Assembly (NCBI RefSeq): GCF_001905545.1
Contig: NZ_LIPD01000023.1
Coordinates: 124,673-188,672 of the forward strand
Direction of reading: 5' to 3'
Length of the DNA stretch: 64,000 bases
Source of the DNA: Streptomyces sp. CB02056
GTDB lineage: Bacteria; Actinomycetota; Actinomycetes; Streptomycetales; Streptomycetaceae
Under the pieces are notes generated by a model that was not told where the DNA came from, did not search any database, and saw nothing but the letters and a program-made list of their open reading frames with translations. This document shows positions 51,070 to 60,470 of this stretch, in pieces. A program made the translations under genes and the position numbers. The stretch's first letter is position 1. The number at the start of each line of letters is the position of its first letter.

Positions 51070-52039
51070 CGTGAGCCCCCCACCGGCGGCGCGCCGTTCG
51101 CGTTTCCGCAGGTCAGGGGCCGTCCACCAAGGGATGGGAATTCCGACGACCCTCTCCTGAGCCCCTCTTCTGCCTGGTGGTGGACGTGGTGGTGGGCGGT
51201 CGTCGCGGGCCCGGTGCCTGCGGCGGGCTGGTCTGGTCGGTGGCGTCCGGCGGTGCCGGCCGCGCCGGGGCCGGGGGTGGGGGCGGGGGCGGGGCGAGGC
51301 TGTCCGCCGGGGCAGGCCGTGGCGGTGGTGAGCGCCCGGTGAAAGCCGGCGACCCCGCCCGGCCGCCAGGAAGACGAGCCCGTCGTTCTGGCCGACGTCG
51401 CCGACCGCCCCGGCGGCCAGGCCTACCGGCAGCCTCGGGAAGGACCGTCGGCGCTGCCTCCGCGTTGGTGGCGGCGGTCGGGGCTGAAGAGGTGGTCCGG
51501 GTGAAGGGCTGGCCGGCGCTGGCGGCCGACCGGGGTTCGGACGGACGCTGAGGGCATGGCCGTCGCGGTGGTGGACCTCGCGGCCCGCGCGGGTTTCCTG
51601 GCGGAGCGCCTGGGGTGCCTCCCCGGGGTGTCGCCCGCGTGGTGCTGCCGCGGCGGCCTCGACAGTCGGCCGCGGGTCCGCCGTCGGTGACGAAGGCGGC
51701 GTGGATCTGGCCGACGTCGAGCGGGTGCTCGCGTCTGGAGGGCGGGTGCCGGGTCGGTTTCCTCTGTGTGGTCCCGGGCGGGCTATGGGCGGTGTGCCGG
51801 GGATCCTGCTGGGACCGGCCCGCGCGCCCCGTACGACCCGTTCGCCGGAGAGAACCAGGACCAGGACGAGGACGAGTTCGGCGTCGTCCTCTACAGGTCC
51901 GACGCCGGTCCGACACCGCTGCGGGCGGCCCGGTGCTGCTCCCGGCGATGACCGGCGCGTCTTGCCAGTGGTGCTGACCGGCGGGGTGATGTTCGGGGAA
52001 CCGGCCGCGCCGGCGGGTGCGGCGCGCCATAGTGCGGGG
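51070..52039. other. long GC-rich gap, probably decayed
   Basis: Nearly 1 kb with open frames on both strands but none with start signals or recognisable products. Gly/Arg/Pro-rich translations and the run of GGGGGC repeats near 51260-51300 suggest non-coding or decayed DNA. Confidence 0.4.
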
Positions 52040-52696
52040 GTGACCGCGACTCCCGCCCGCCTGGACCTGCCCGCCCGCCGACGCCGCCACGCCCGGCTGA
52101 TCGCCGCCCTCACCACCACGGTCGGCGCCTGCGCTACGGCGGCGCAGGCGCTGTACCAGCCGGTCGCCGACGCCCCGCCCGGACAGGAAGCGGTCGTGGT
52201 GGACCCCCTCCCGGTGGTCTACCTCGGCCACACGGCCGCTCCGCTGCTGGAGGCGGCCCGGGCCGAGGACGAGGCCCGCTGGCCGGCCGCCGTCGTCCGG
52301 GAGCGGGAGCAGGCCCGGCAGACCTACAGCGCCCGGGTGGCCGTCGCGCGGGCGCAGGAGTTGGTGGAGGAGCCAGGGGCGTCCTGGCCCGTTCCGCTGC
52401 CGACCGCGGAGCAGGGCGCGGTCATCGACCTGGCGGGCGCCGGTGACGAGGTCGCCGTGCTGTGGCGCGACGATCCGGCGAAGGCGGCTGGCCTGGTGCG
52501 CGAGCTGGCGGCGTGCGGGGAGTTCACGGCGGCCGAGGTCCTGGACGCGGCGGTCGACGCGGCCATCGGTGCCGGGCTGCTGGCGCTGAACGACGCGGGC
52601 ACGGCGTCTGATCCGAGCATGATGGCCGAGCAGTGCCTGGAAGCCGTTCCGTACTTGGTGCTCGCGGTGGCCCTGGCATCCGCCGACCTTGACTGA
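52040..52696 (+). CDS. hypothetical helical protein
   Basis: A 218-aa protein from GTG 52040 with GCGGGG before it. Ala/Glu-rich helices dominate: RRRRHARLIAALTTTVGACA at the start, then VVREREQARQTYSARVAVAR, GELTAAEV-like ELAACGEFTAAEVLDAAVDA and ECLEAVPYLVLAVALASADLD-type ends. It has no membrane helix or signal peptide. Unknown; followed by a strong terminator. Confidence 0.5.
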   Translation: MTATPARLDLPARRRRHARLIAALTTTVGACATAAQALYQPVADAPPGQEAVVVDPLPVVYLGHTAAPLLEAARAEDEARWPAAVVREREQARQTYSARVAVARAQELVEEPGASWPVPLPTAEQGAVIDLAGAGDEVAVLWRDDPAKAAGLVRELAACGEFTAAEVLDAAVDAAIGAGLLALNDAGTASDPSMMAEQCLEAVPYLVLAVALASADLD

Positions 52697-52743
52697 GCGA
52701 CCACCCCACCGAACCCCGGGCAGCGCGCGGGGGCGGTCGGACA

Positions 52744-52786
52744 CCGCTCTGCCCGCCGCGTCCCTCGGGCCCGGCGGGCAGAGCGG
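52744..52786 (+). terminator. perfect 15-bp hairpin terminator
   Basis: CCGCTCTGCCCGCCG at 52744-52758 pairs with 52772-52786, 48 bp after the stop of the 52040 gene. Confidence 0.85.
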
Positions 52787-52910
52787 CCACAGGCGGCCTG
52801 GAGCGCCTCCGGCGGGCGGGTCCGCCGCAGGGCGGCCGGGATGACCCTGGAGGGCATCCAGCAGGCCCTGCACGGGGCCGGGGCCGCGCCGCGCCAGGCC
52901 CGCCCGGGCC

Positions 52911-52977
52911 GATGTGTAGCGCGCTTGACATTCTCGGTCGCGGTGGTCCAGACTGAATGTCAAGCGCGCTACACATC
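52911..52977. promoter_or_regulatory. perfect 23-bp inverted repeat operator-promoter
   Basis: 52911-52933 and 52955-52977 are exact inverted copies with a 21-bp spacer. Each arm contains TGTAGCGCGCTTGACA, itself a near-palindrome around AGCGCGCT, and TTGACA, a -35 element in each direction. It ends 28 bp before the 53006 gene. Confidence 0.8.
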
Positions 52978-53005
52978 AAGTGGCGTCGGCAGGCAGGAGA
53001 CCGGC

Positions 53006-53434
53006 ATGTCGCACACGATCACGGCGGAGCAGGTCCGCGAGCTGTGGGAGGCCGCCGACCCGGCGGCGGTCATCGACCGGGGCGAGGACCTCGCCCCGGT
53101 GACGAAGGAGGACCTCGCCGTGCTCGCCGACCAGGTCGACACCGACGACGAGGGCCGTCCGCTGCCCGACCAGTGGGAGGTCCTGGCCGACCAGCTCAGC
53201 GCCGGCGCCGAGTCGGAGCTGCCCACCGGGCCGGCCGCCGACGTCCTCCAGGCCGTCGAGGACGCGCGCCGCAACCGGGACAGGGTGAAGGCCGCCGCCG
53301 ACGACGAGTTCAACCGGCTGATCCGCTCCGCGATGCTCAACCGGAAGGACACGAAGGTGAGGGTCAAGGACCTGGAGAAGGCCGCGGACCTGAGCAGGGC
53401 CCGGCTCTACCAGATCCGCGACGGGCGCCGCTGA
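53006..53434 (+). CDS. small HTH protein controlled by the 23-bp palindrome
   Basis: A 142-aa acidic protein from ATG 53006 (AGGAGA upstream). The N-terminal half is acidic and helical (AEQVRELWEAADPAAVIDRG). The C-terminal third is basic, ending in VRVKDLEKAADLSRARLYQI and RDGRR, a likely helix-turn-helix. It is the probable ligand of the palindrome before it (autoregulation), as for plasmid kor-type repressors. It is followed after 4 bp by the MucR-like gene, forming an operon. Confidence 0.6.
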   Translation: MSHTITAEQVRELWEAADPAAVIDRGEDLAPVTKEDLAVLADQVDTDDEGRPLPDQWEVLADQLSAGAESELPTGPAADVLQAVEDARRNRDRVKAAADDEFNRLIRSAMLNRKDTKVRVKDLEKAADLSRARLYQIRDGRR

Positions 53435-53438
53435 CCGC

Positions 53439-54173
53439 ATGGAAACCGCCGATGCCACCTCCCGCCTGGTCACCCGGCGGGAGGCCGAGCCCCTCCTCGG
53501 CTACGCCCCCGGCAGCCTGAAGGCCGTGATGCAGCAGCAGCGGGGCCGCTGGCCTGCCCCGGTGGCCTGCCGCCGGCGCGGCCGCGCGCTGCTGTGGGAG
53601 CTGGACGCCCTGCTCGCCGCCGCCCGGCCGACCACCGGGGTGCGCTCGCGGCGCCCGGACGGCGCCGACACGGACGGGCTGGTCACCTGCCTGGAGTGCG
53701 GCCGCCGCTTCCGCTCCCTCGCACCGCACCTCGTCCGCGCCCATGGGACGTCGGCCGCCGGGTACCGCGCCGGGCACGCGCTGCCCGCCGGCGCCGCGCT
53801 GATGGCCACCGACGTCCGGCGCACCCTGTCGGCGACCCGGATCGAGGCGATGGCCGCCGACCCGGACCTGCTCGCACCGATGCGGGCGGCCGCGCCCGCG
53901 CCCGACGTCCTCGCCCGCCGCTCGGCCGCAGCCCGCGCCGGCACCGACGGCCTTCCCGCCGTACGGGCCGCCCGCAGGGCCGCGGCCCTGCGCACCCTCC
54001 CGGCCGCCCGGCAGGCCCGCAGGAACACCCTGGAGGCCACCGCCCGAACGGCGGGCTTCGCGTCGATGGCAGACGCGATCGCCGCCACCCGCGACCTGTC
54101 GAGCCGCGCCGCCGCGGAACGGATCGGTGTCGGGGCGAGCACCGTCAAACGCTGGCGGCGACCCTCGCCGTGA
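53439..54173 (+). CDS. MucR/Ros-like zinc-finger regulator with C-terminal HTH
   Basis: A 244-aa protein from ATG 53439. The N-terminal part is a MerR-like helix pair (TRREAEPLLGYAPGSLKAVM). Residues 82-125 match the MucR/Ros zinc finger: CLECGRRFRSLAPHLVRAHG, then TSAAGYRAGHALPAG. The C-terminal end has a resolvase-type HTH (LSSRAAAERIGVGASTVKRW). MucR-type proteins bind AT-rich DNA and control transfer or surface functions. Second gene of the operon behind the 23-bp palindrome. Confidence 0.65.
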   Translation: METADATSRLVTRREAEPLLGYAPGSLKAVMQQQRGRWPAPVACRRRGRALLWELDALLAAARPTTGVRSRRPDGADTDGLVTCLECGRRFRSLAPHLVRAHGTSAAGYRAGHALPAGAALMATDVRRTLSATRIEAMAADPDLLAPMRAAAPAPDVLARRSAAARAGTDGLPAVRAARRAAALRTLPAARQARRNTLEATARTAGFASMADAIAATRDLSSRAAAERIGVGASTVKRWRRPSP

Positions 54174-54326
54174 GGGACGAGACCGGCACCCGGACCGATC
54201 CGGTCCAGGATCCGACCCCCGGGGCCCTACCTTTGACCCCGGCCGCAACGACGCCTGGACCAGGCGGTCCGGGCCTGGTGGGCCGGCGGTCGGTGCCCTG
54301 CGGCTGCGCGCCGTCCCGCCCGGTGT

Positions 54327-55136
54327 CTAGGGTGCTTCGACGGCCCTCGGGTCGCCGGTCAGTGCGTAGCGGCGGGCGGCGAGGAGCTGTTCGGCGGTGC
54401 TGCCGATCTCCTCGCCGAGGATGCCCAGGGTCTCCTCGGCTTCGCGGTCGCAGAGGTAGCCGGGGGCGACCTGAAGGGCGAGCAGGCCGAGCTCGCGGCG
54501 GATGTCCAGCCGCTGGCGGGCCAGGTCGCGGCCGCGGGCGACGCAGGAGTGCCACCGCTCGGTGTCCCGGCTGTCGGGGCCGTGGACGACGGCGGGCTCG
54601 GCGGTCGGAACGTCGGGCCGGGACCGGACGTCGGCGACCGAACGCGCGACGATCTCGGCGACGACCGCGGCGTCGGGCGGCCGCCCGCCCGAGGCGCCGG
54701 CGTCGGCCAGGCGCTCGGCGATCAGGTCGGTGAGCTCCGCGATCCTGTCCTTGAGGTCGACGACCGCCCGCACCGGCAGTACCAGGCCGGTGTCCCACGC
54801 GTGGGACAGCTCCAGGCCGGCTTCCCGCCGGACCGTGGCCTCGATCGCCTCGGCCGCGGCCGCCAGGTCCAGCAGCCGGTAGGCGGTCGAGCGGCTCACC
54901 CCGAACTCGGCGCCCGCGTACGCGGCCCAGCCCCCGTACCCGCGCACCGTCCACACCCGCGCCCGGTGCGCGGCACGCACCCGCCCGGCCAGGACCAGGA
55001 CAGCGGAGCGGACCTCCTCGATCGCGGCGCGCAGCTCCCCGGTCAGCCGCCGTGCAGCACCGGGGCCCCGCCCGCCCGGCTGCGCTGGGCTCGCCCGGCC
55101 GTCCCGGCCCGCTCCGGTTCGGCGGCCGCCCGACAC
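54327..55136 (-). CDS. plasmid HTH protein, intact family member
   Basis: A 269-aa protein; GTG 55136 (AGCGGGG upstream) is the most likely start, although the frame is open further. Order: Ala/Arg-rich helix (RRLTGELRAAIEEVRSAVLV), HTH YGGWAAYAGAEFGVSRSTAY with RLLDLAAAAEAIEATVRREA, VDLKDRIAELTDLIAERLAD and a C-terminal RERL region (DTERWHSCVARGRDLARQRL, EQLLAARRYALTGDPRAVEA). Three broken copies exist at 21838, 22065 and 38929. The long HTH plus helical tail suggests a plasmid maintenance or regulatory DNA-binding protein. Confidence 0.6.
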   Translation of the reverse strand: MSGGRRTGAGRDGRASPAQPGGRGPGAARRLTGELRAAIEEVRSAVLVLAGRVRAAHRARVWTVRGYGGWAAYAGAEFGVSRSTAYRLLDLAAAAEAIEATVRREAGLELSHAWDTGLVLPVRAVVDLKDRIAELTDLIAERLADAGASGGRPPDAAVVAEIVARSVADVRSRPDVPTAEPAVVHGPDSRDTERWHSCVARGRDLARQRLDIRRELGLLALQVAPGYLCDREAEETLGILGEEIGSTAEQLLAARRYALTGDPRAVEAP

Positions 55137-55512
55137 CAGGACCCCGCTCGCCGTCCCGGCTGCTCTGGCTGGCCCGGTGTCTTGTCGGCCGTCGACCTCT
55201 TCGTCCGCCGGGCGCCCGGCCCAGCGGCGCCCGCTGCACTGCCGCCCGCCTGCCCGCGCGCCGCCCCTGGCGCACCGTCCGGTTCTGCATTGGCCGCTGC
55301 CGAGCGGCACCTGCCCGGGCCGTCGTCCGGCGTCCGTTCGCCGTCCGCCGGCGTCGACGCCGCCTGCCACGCCCGTCCCGGCCCGCCGCCGGTCGAGGCC
55401 CGTCCCGCCTGCTGCGTCCTGCCCGCCGCGCCCCGCCTTCGGCGGCGGCCAGCCGGCCTGGCCTGACCCGCTCCGGTGCAGTTGCGCCGTCCGACCGCCG
55501 CCCGGCACACGG
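55137..55512. other. GC-rich low-complexity gap
   Basis: Arg/Pro/Gly-coding on both strands with many CCGTCCCGG- and GGTCCGG-type runs. No gene is supported. The promoter of the minus-strand HTH gene must lie near 55140-55200. Confidence 0.4.
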
Positions 55513-55551
55513 CAGGTCCCCGCGTTCCAGGAAAGCGAGCGCGGGGACCTG
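55513..55551. terminator. terminator of the secreted lectin gene
   Basis: CAGGTCCCCGCG at 55513-55524 pairs with CGCGGGGACCTG at 55540-55551, 28 bp beyond the minus-strand stop at 55579. Confidence 0.8.
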
Positions 55552-55578
55552 CTGTGTTTCGCAGCCCGGGAGCCGGTC

Positions 55579-56097
55579 CTAGAGGTTGGTGAACCGCCAC
55601 CGTTGATTGGCAGGGGGGTTGTTGTAATTACAGGTGTTCTGTACGAACAGGGCGCCCAGGTGCCTGCCCTGGGGAACCAGGCAGTTCCCCGTTGCCTGGT
55701 TTATAAGAATTCCCCACTGCGGGTCGTACGTATCAAACGCGAAGAACGTCCAGTGGGCATCATTCATGGCTTCCCCGCAGGGAATCTGGCGTGCCTCCTG
55801 CCAGTCTCGCGAGAGCAGGCATTGCCCACTGTTCATGTTGCTATAGGTGAGACCGTATTGATCTTGGTGGACCACCCACCTTTGGTCGTTGTACCCCGCG
55901 CAGGTCGCTTGAACAAGGGCTGTCTCGCGTCCATTCCCGGCGAGAATGCACCTCTCGCTGTCGTAGTTCTGAAAGTTCCCTGAGGCTTCCGCCAGAGTCG
56001 GGGTCTGTGGTACAGCAGTGGCGGACGTGCCGGGAAAGCTGAGGGTCATCAGCACCCCGGAGGCGAGTATCGCCAATAGTGCCTTGAGCTTCTTCAC
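55579..56097 (-). CDS. secreted ricin-B lectin-fold protein
   Basis: A 172-aa protein from GTG 56097 with AAAGGGGAG upstream. It has a signal peptide (KKLKALLAILASGVLMTLSF, cleavage near TSATA). The mature part is one beta-trefoil with three Q/H-x-W ends (DQRWVVHQ, DAHWTFFA, NQRWRFTN) and paired cysteines (CILAG, CAGYN, CLLSR, CGEAM, CLVPQ, CNYNN). Clearly lower in GC than its surroundings and alone, so probably a recent arrival. Likely binds sugars on cell surfaces; unlike the 46348 protein it has no pore-forming domain. Confidence 0.75.
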   Translation of the reverse strand: MKKLKALLAILASGVLMTLSFPGTSATAVPQTPTLAEASGNFQNYDSERCILAGNGRETALVQATCAGYNDQRWVVHQDQYGLTYSNMNSGQCLLSRDWQEARQIPCGEAMNDAHWTFFAFDTYDPQWGILINQATGNCLVPQGRHLGALFVQNTCNYNNPPANQRWRFTNL

Positions 56098-56789
56098 AGC
56101 GTCTCCCCTTTCAGGAGTAGCCCGGCCGTCAGGGTGCGGCCGCAGCGGCCTTGCGGTAGGGAATCAATTTTGGAGAGGAATTACCGAACGAGCCGGATGG
56201 CACGTTCGGGCAACTTCAGCCTTCGCTCTGGTCGCCCCTCGCCCCTGCTGAGACTTTTCCCTTCCCTCTGAGAACATCCTTCACAGTCGACCGGCCAGGA
56301 AGGATCGCTGTGTCGGTCAACATTTTTGTTGGAAACTGGCGTGAATCCAAAGGTGCAATCAGGCCAAGATGATAAAATCTTCAACTTCGCCCCAGAGCAA
56401 TCACCCATCCCTCCTGACCCTGGCTTTACGTACGGCACGCGCCGCAGGCAATGGGAAGCGGGCGCGCGTCGGCTGCCCGGTCCTGGATTCCCCGCTGGTG
56501 CGCGGCGCGATGTGGCTGTGCTGGAGTGGCCACGACGGCGTCCGCACCCTGCACCAGGGCGCGGGCCTGGCCCGTGGCTGGGCCGAGCGCGATGTCGATG
56601 GCCTGGATGGCTGGGTGGCCCTGGTCGAGGGCCGGGTCGTCCTCGGCGCCCGGGCGGACGGCGGGCCTTGAGCCGCATGCTCGCCTTGTGCCGGTTGCCC
56701 GTCGTCGCCCAGTGCGAGCGGGAGTACGGCCCGGAGCTGGCCCCGTGGTCTTGTCCGGTGGGGTTTCCTGCCCCGTAGGCTCCTCTCCT
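56098..56789. other. gap with lower-GC promoter block and a possible short gene
   Basis: 56098-56410 is AT-rich for this molecule and carries the promoter of the lectin gene. From 56369 a plus-strand frame of 100 codons includes a plausible protein end (GVRTLHQGAGLARGWAERDV, GWVALVEGRVVLGA) but no binding site, so it may be a gene fragment. Confidence 0.4.
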
Positions 56790-57170
56790 GTGCCTGATGA
56801 CATCCTTGTTCCCGACGACCTGATCGCTCTGCAGCTGGCGGCCCGGGCCGCGCAGCGCGCGGTCGAGGAGTTCACCGCCGAGATCGCTGCGGAGGCCCGT
56901 ACGAGATTCCCCGCCCCGGAGCAGTGGCTGGAGCGGCTGTGCTGGCCGGCCGATCCGCCGGAGGGCGGCTTGCAGGACGGGCCCGCCGCCTCGTTCTGGC
57001 CACCGGACCTCACCGAGCGGCTCCGGCAGCTGCGGGAGGACGCCGCCACCGCCTGGACGAAGGCGGGTGAGCATCCGGCCTTCGACGCTGCCAGGGCCGA
57101 AGGCCGGTACCCGAAGTTCCTGACCACACTGCACAAACGCATCAGCGAGGCCGAAGCGGCGACCGCCTGA
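56790..57170 (+). CDS. helical hypothetical protein
   Basis: A 126-aa protein from GTG 56790. Sequence such as LIALQLAARAAQRAVEEFTA, FPAPEQWLERLCWPADPPEG and FWPPDLTERLRQLREDAATA resembles small uncharacterised Streptomyces proteins with a Trp-rich middle. No domain assignment. Confidence 0.5.
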   Translation: MPDDILVPDDLIALQLAARAAQRAVEEFTAEIAAEARTRFPAPEQWLERLCWPADPPEGGLQDGPAASFWPPDLTERLRQLREDAATAWTKAGEHPAFDAARAEGRYPKFLTTLHKRISEAEAATA

Positions 57171-57683
57171 GCGGCAACCCGCTGGCCGAGGCCGCCTCAC
57201 CCAGGTCCCGTCGTGCCCGGGCACCCGGACCCGACCGGGCCGCCGAGCAGAGCAGCCGCGCCACGCCCCGGCGCTGCTGGCCTCCCACTGGCCGGGTCCC
57301 GCGCGGGACGCCCCCTGCCCCCCGGGGCCCGGCCGTGCTGCGCCCTGGGAGATCGGTGTCGTCGGCGCGGACCGGGCCGAGGTGACGGTGTTCTCCGCCA
57401 CCGCCGCGCGCGGTGCCCGACCGCGGGTGCGCCCCGCCCGGCGCCGTGGAAGCCGGCCCGGCCGGGCCGTGCCCGCTACGCTGCTGCCGGTGCCCGCCGG
57501 ACCCGAGACGCACACTCCGGGCCATCACCGGCGGGCGCCGTCGCATCAGCGATCGGCGGAAAGAGCCGACGGCGGCTGGCCGCGAACGCGAGCACGTCGT
57601 GGAGCCGCCCGGGACGACCTCCCGGCCGGTAGGCCCGCCCGAACGACCGGGGGCGGGCGTGGGCCGACCGGCCTGGCCGCCGG
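57171..57683. other. GC-rich gap without a supported gene
   Basis: Arg/Pro-rich frames on both strands; no binding sites or recognisable products. A terminator for the minus-strand nuclease gene may lie near 57640-57680. Confidence 0.4.
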
Positions 57684-58373
57684 TTATGCGCAGGTGTCGA
57701 GCATCTCGACCAGGGCGGTCTTCTCGGCCTGGGTGGTGCTGAGGGCGTAGACGTGCTTGATGTCGGTCCAGGCGCGGGAGTAGGTGCACCAGTACGACCG
57801 CAGCGGCGGCCGCCAGGCGTCCGGTCCCTTGTCGGCCTTCGCGCGGTTCGAGGCGGCGGAGACCGCGAGCAGCTGGCTGTGGGTCAGGTCGTTGGCGAAG
57901 GCGCGGCGCTTGTCGGTGGTCCAGGTGTCGGCGCCTGCCCGCCACGAAGCGGCGAGCGGAACCAGGTGGTCGATATCGAGGGCCTTGGCGTCGGTGAAGG
58001 TCTTGTCGTCGTAGGGGCTTACCCAGGTGCCGGAGACGGCGCGGCACTGGTCGTCGCGGGCGACGTCCTGGCCGTCGCGGGCGAGGACGACCTCGCGGGT
58101 GTCGCAGGTGCCGTACTGCTTGATCCAGTGAGGGAAGCGGTCCCGCGAGTACCCCTCCATGGAGTGCGGGGCCTCGACGACGAGTTCGTCCAGCTCGGCG
58201 CGGACGACGTCGGCCGGAGGGGGCTCGGGCAGCTGACGGTGTTGGGCGACGGCGGCAGCTGTGGGAGCGGTCGGCGGGGCTGCGGCGGTGGCCGGGACGG
58301 CCGCGGGGATCAAGGTGAGGGCGAGCGCGGCGATGGCGGTGGCGCCTCTGCGCCACCAGGCTGAAGTGATCAT
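57684..58373 (-). CDS. secreted HNH nuclease
   Basis: A 229-aa protein with a Sec signal (WWRRGATAIAALALTLIPAA, cleavage near ATAAA). The mature domain matches secreted HNH-family (DUF1524/GmrSD C-terminus-like) nucleases: REVVLARDGQDV, ALDIDHLVPLAASWRAGADT (catalytic D-H), RRAFANDLTHSQLLAVSAAS, SNRAKADKGPDAWRPP (N and D/K) and SYWCTYSRAWTDIKHVYAL. Such enzymes are widespread and exported in Streptomyces, degrading external DNA. Single gene. Confidence 0.8.
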   Translation of the reverse strand: MITSAWWRRGATAIAALALTLIPAAVPATAAAPPTAPTAAAVAQHRQLPEPPPADVVRAELDELVVEAPHSMEGYSRDRFPHWIKQYGTCDTREVVLARDGQDVARDDQCRAVSGTWVSPYDDKTFTDAKALDIDHLVPLAASWRAGADTWTTDKRRAFANDLTHSQLLAVSAASNRAKADKGPDAWRPPLRSYWCTYSRAWTDIKHVYALSTTQAEKTALVEMLDTCA

Positions 58374-58609
58374 GCGGCAAGGGCTACCGGCCCAGGCGAG
58401 GCCGCCGGCGTACCGTCACCCGGTGGTCGGCGAGTCGCCGCCCGGTCGGGCCCGCCGCCGGTCGGGCCCGCTGCGCCGCCAGCCTTCGGTGGCCGCCGTC
58501 CGCCCGCCGACCCGCGTCTACGGGGCGGACGAGAAGGACGACCAGGGCGAGCCGGTCTCCGTCATCACGGTGCTGGTGATCGGTCCGCACCTGTAGACCT
58601 GCAGCGCCC

Positions 58610-59155
58610 TCAGGTGGTTGCCGGACCCGCCGGAGCAGTGTCGGCCGGGAACAGCAGCTCGGCGGTGTCGAAGGCGGCGCGCACCATGGCGACGGCCATG
58701 GCCGGGGTAAGAGTGCTGCTGGTCAGCTCGCCGTGGGCGAGCTTGTTGCGCAGCGCTCGGCCCGGCCGCCGCCCGGTTCTGCCCCGGCCGCCGTCGATCG
58801 CCTCGCCCAGACCGTCGCCCGGCACCGGGGCTTCGCCCGCCGAACTGGCCGCGGTCCCGGCCGCCCGCAGCTCCCCGGTCAGCCGCCGTGCCTCGGTCTC
58901 CGAGGCCGGGCCGACGGGCTCCCGGGGCGGGTGCCGGAACCCGGCCGCGGGCAGGTCAGGCCGCCGGATCCTGTACGGGGCCCGGGCGGACGGCGGCCTT
59001 GGGCGCCATCCCGGGTCGTACGGCTCGCCGCCGACCCCGGCGAACTCGACCCGCCTTGCCTCGCTCGGGTCGGCGGTCCAGGCGGCCTCGGCCTTGTACC
59101 AGCGGCGCTGACAGCTCCTCACACCGTGTGGCCTTGCTGTTTCACAAATTCTCAA
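58610..59155 (-). pseudogene. mosaic remnant with HEPN-like tail
   Basis: The C-terminal end LRNKLAHGELTSSTLTPAMA and VAMVRAAFDTAELLFPADTA looks like the end of a HEPN/Abi-like protein. Upstream in the same frame a 26-bp stretch (58864-58889) matches the start region of the 54327 family (RRLTGELRAA). The only start is a TTG without a binding site. This looks like pieces of two genes joined. Confidence 0.4.
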
Positions 59156-59159
59156 ACTG

Positions 59160-59186
59160 TACTCACATACTCACCCCCGTACTCAC
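59160..59186. repeat. three TACTCAC repeats in an AT-richer block
   Basis: TACTCAC occurs at 59160, 59168 and 59180 within the least GC-rich 60 bp of this end of the window. Possible regulator sites; no adjacent gene start is obvious. Confidence 0.4.
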
Positions 59187-59366
59187 CTTGATTCCCATGG
59201 CGATGTCCGGGCCGACGACGAGGCCTTCAATCGGTCGCCTCCATGTCGTCGCCGTGCGGCTGGTGGAGTTGTCCGGCGGTGCCGGCCCGGCCCGTCGTCG
59301 GCCCGGTCTTGCGGTGCGGTGGACCAGCCCGTCGTCCTGGTCCTGCTCGTCGTGGTGCCGCCCTCG

Positions 59367-59885
59367 TCAGACTTCCTTCAGTGCCTGCAGGAAGGCGTGT
59401 TCGGCGGCGGCCAGGGCGTCGAGGACGGCGGCGAGCTGCTCCGGGGTGTGCTCGCCGACCTGCGCGCGCTCGGCCACCGAGAGGGCGAGGTCCAGGTGCG
59501 CGGCGACCTCGGGGTCGCCGTGTCCGAGGTAGTGGGCCTCGTAGTTCCCCCGCAGCCGGTGGGCCCAGTCGCGCCACCGCTGCACCTGGCCGTCCACCAC
59601 CGGCTCCCCGGCGATGAGCCAGAGACGGAAGTGGTCGGCGACGACGCGGTCGGCCGGACGGTGGTCGAGCATGGTCCCGCACCCACGCTGCTGCTGGTCG
59701 TCGTCGGCGAGCGGACGCAGATTGTGGCGGCAGCCGAAGTACCGGCTGCTGGTGAGGCTCATGCTGTGCCACTCGCAGGCGTAGACCACGTACTCGGCGC
59801 GCCGGGCCCTGTGGCTGCTGTAGCGGGTCGTGGAATGGGTGGCGGTCTCGGCGCAGTCGGTGACCCGACGGAAGTTCGGTGGCAT
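59367..59885 (-). CDS. hypothetical Cys/His-rich protein, intact family member
   Basis: A 172-aa protein from ATG 59885 with GAGGAGCG upstream. CAETATHSTTRYSSHRARRA, YACEWHSMSLTSSRYFGCRH and RGCGTMLDHRPADRVVADHF give a Cys/His pattern suggesting metal binding. The C-terminal third is helical (AAVLDALAAAEHAFLQALKE). A broken, truncated paralogue lies at 38526. Function unknown. Confidence 0.6.
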   Translation of the reverse strand: MPPNFRRVTDCAETATHSTTRYSSHRARRAEYVVYACEWHSMSLTSSRYFGCRHNLRPLADDDQQQRGCGTMLDHRPADRVVADHFRLWLIAGEPVVDGQVQRWRDWAHRLRGNYEAHYLGHGDPEVAAHLDLALSVAERAQVGEHTPEQLAAVLDALAAAEHAFLQALKEV

Positions 59886-60134
59886 GGGGGGCGCTCCTCA
59901 AACGTCGCCGGTTCGCAGTGTCGACCCGCGGCCGTAGCCAGCCGAAGCCGCCGCGGCGAGGTCCCGCTCGACCCAACCACAGCGGCGCCGGACCCCCGGG
60001 GGACCACGCCGCCGTGAAGCCCGGCGAAGGGCCCGCCCGCCCTGTCGCCGAGCCGGACCCCTGCTGCGCCGCCCGCTTGTCAGGGCCGGGCGCGGGGTGC
60101 TGTCCCGGGGCTCGATCGGGGGAAGGCCGGCTCC

Positions 60135-60347
60135 TCGCTGGAGCTGCGGGAGAAGGCCCGGCCGGACCGGCTGGAGTGCCCCGAGTGCGTACAGGCCCGC
60201 GCCGCAAAGGACTTGGGCCCGCTGATGCTGCAGGTCCCGACCAAGCGCGAGCTGGTGGCCGTCCTGGTCTCCGCCCCGGATGATCCGTGGTGGGAGGTGC
60301 GGGTGCTGCACGCGAAGCTCTACCAGGCGAAGAACCGCGGGGCGTGA
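60135..60347 (+). pseudogene. C-terminal gene fragment
   Basis: SLELREKARPDRLECPECVQ, TKRELVAVLVSAPDDPWWEV and RVLHAKLYQAKNRGA are clearly protein-like. The frame has no start codon back to a TGA near 60014, and a Cys pair suggests a lost N-terminal zinc finger. Probably a truncated or frameshifted gene. Confidence 0.4.
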
Positions 60348-60470
60348 CCCTCGCCCTTCGGCGGCCGCCCGGCCCGTCGCCCGCTGTCCTGGCCTGTTCT
60401 GGTGGGGCTGCGCTGCCCGGTGGTTGGTTTCGTTACGGGCGGGGTTGTGGCGGATCGTCGTGTCGTTCCG

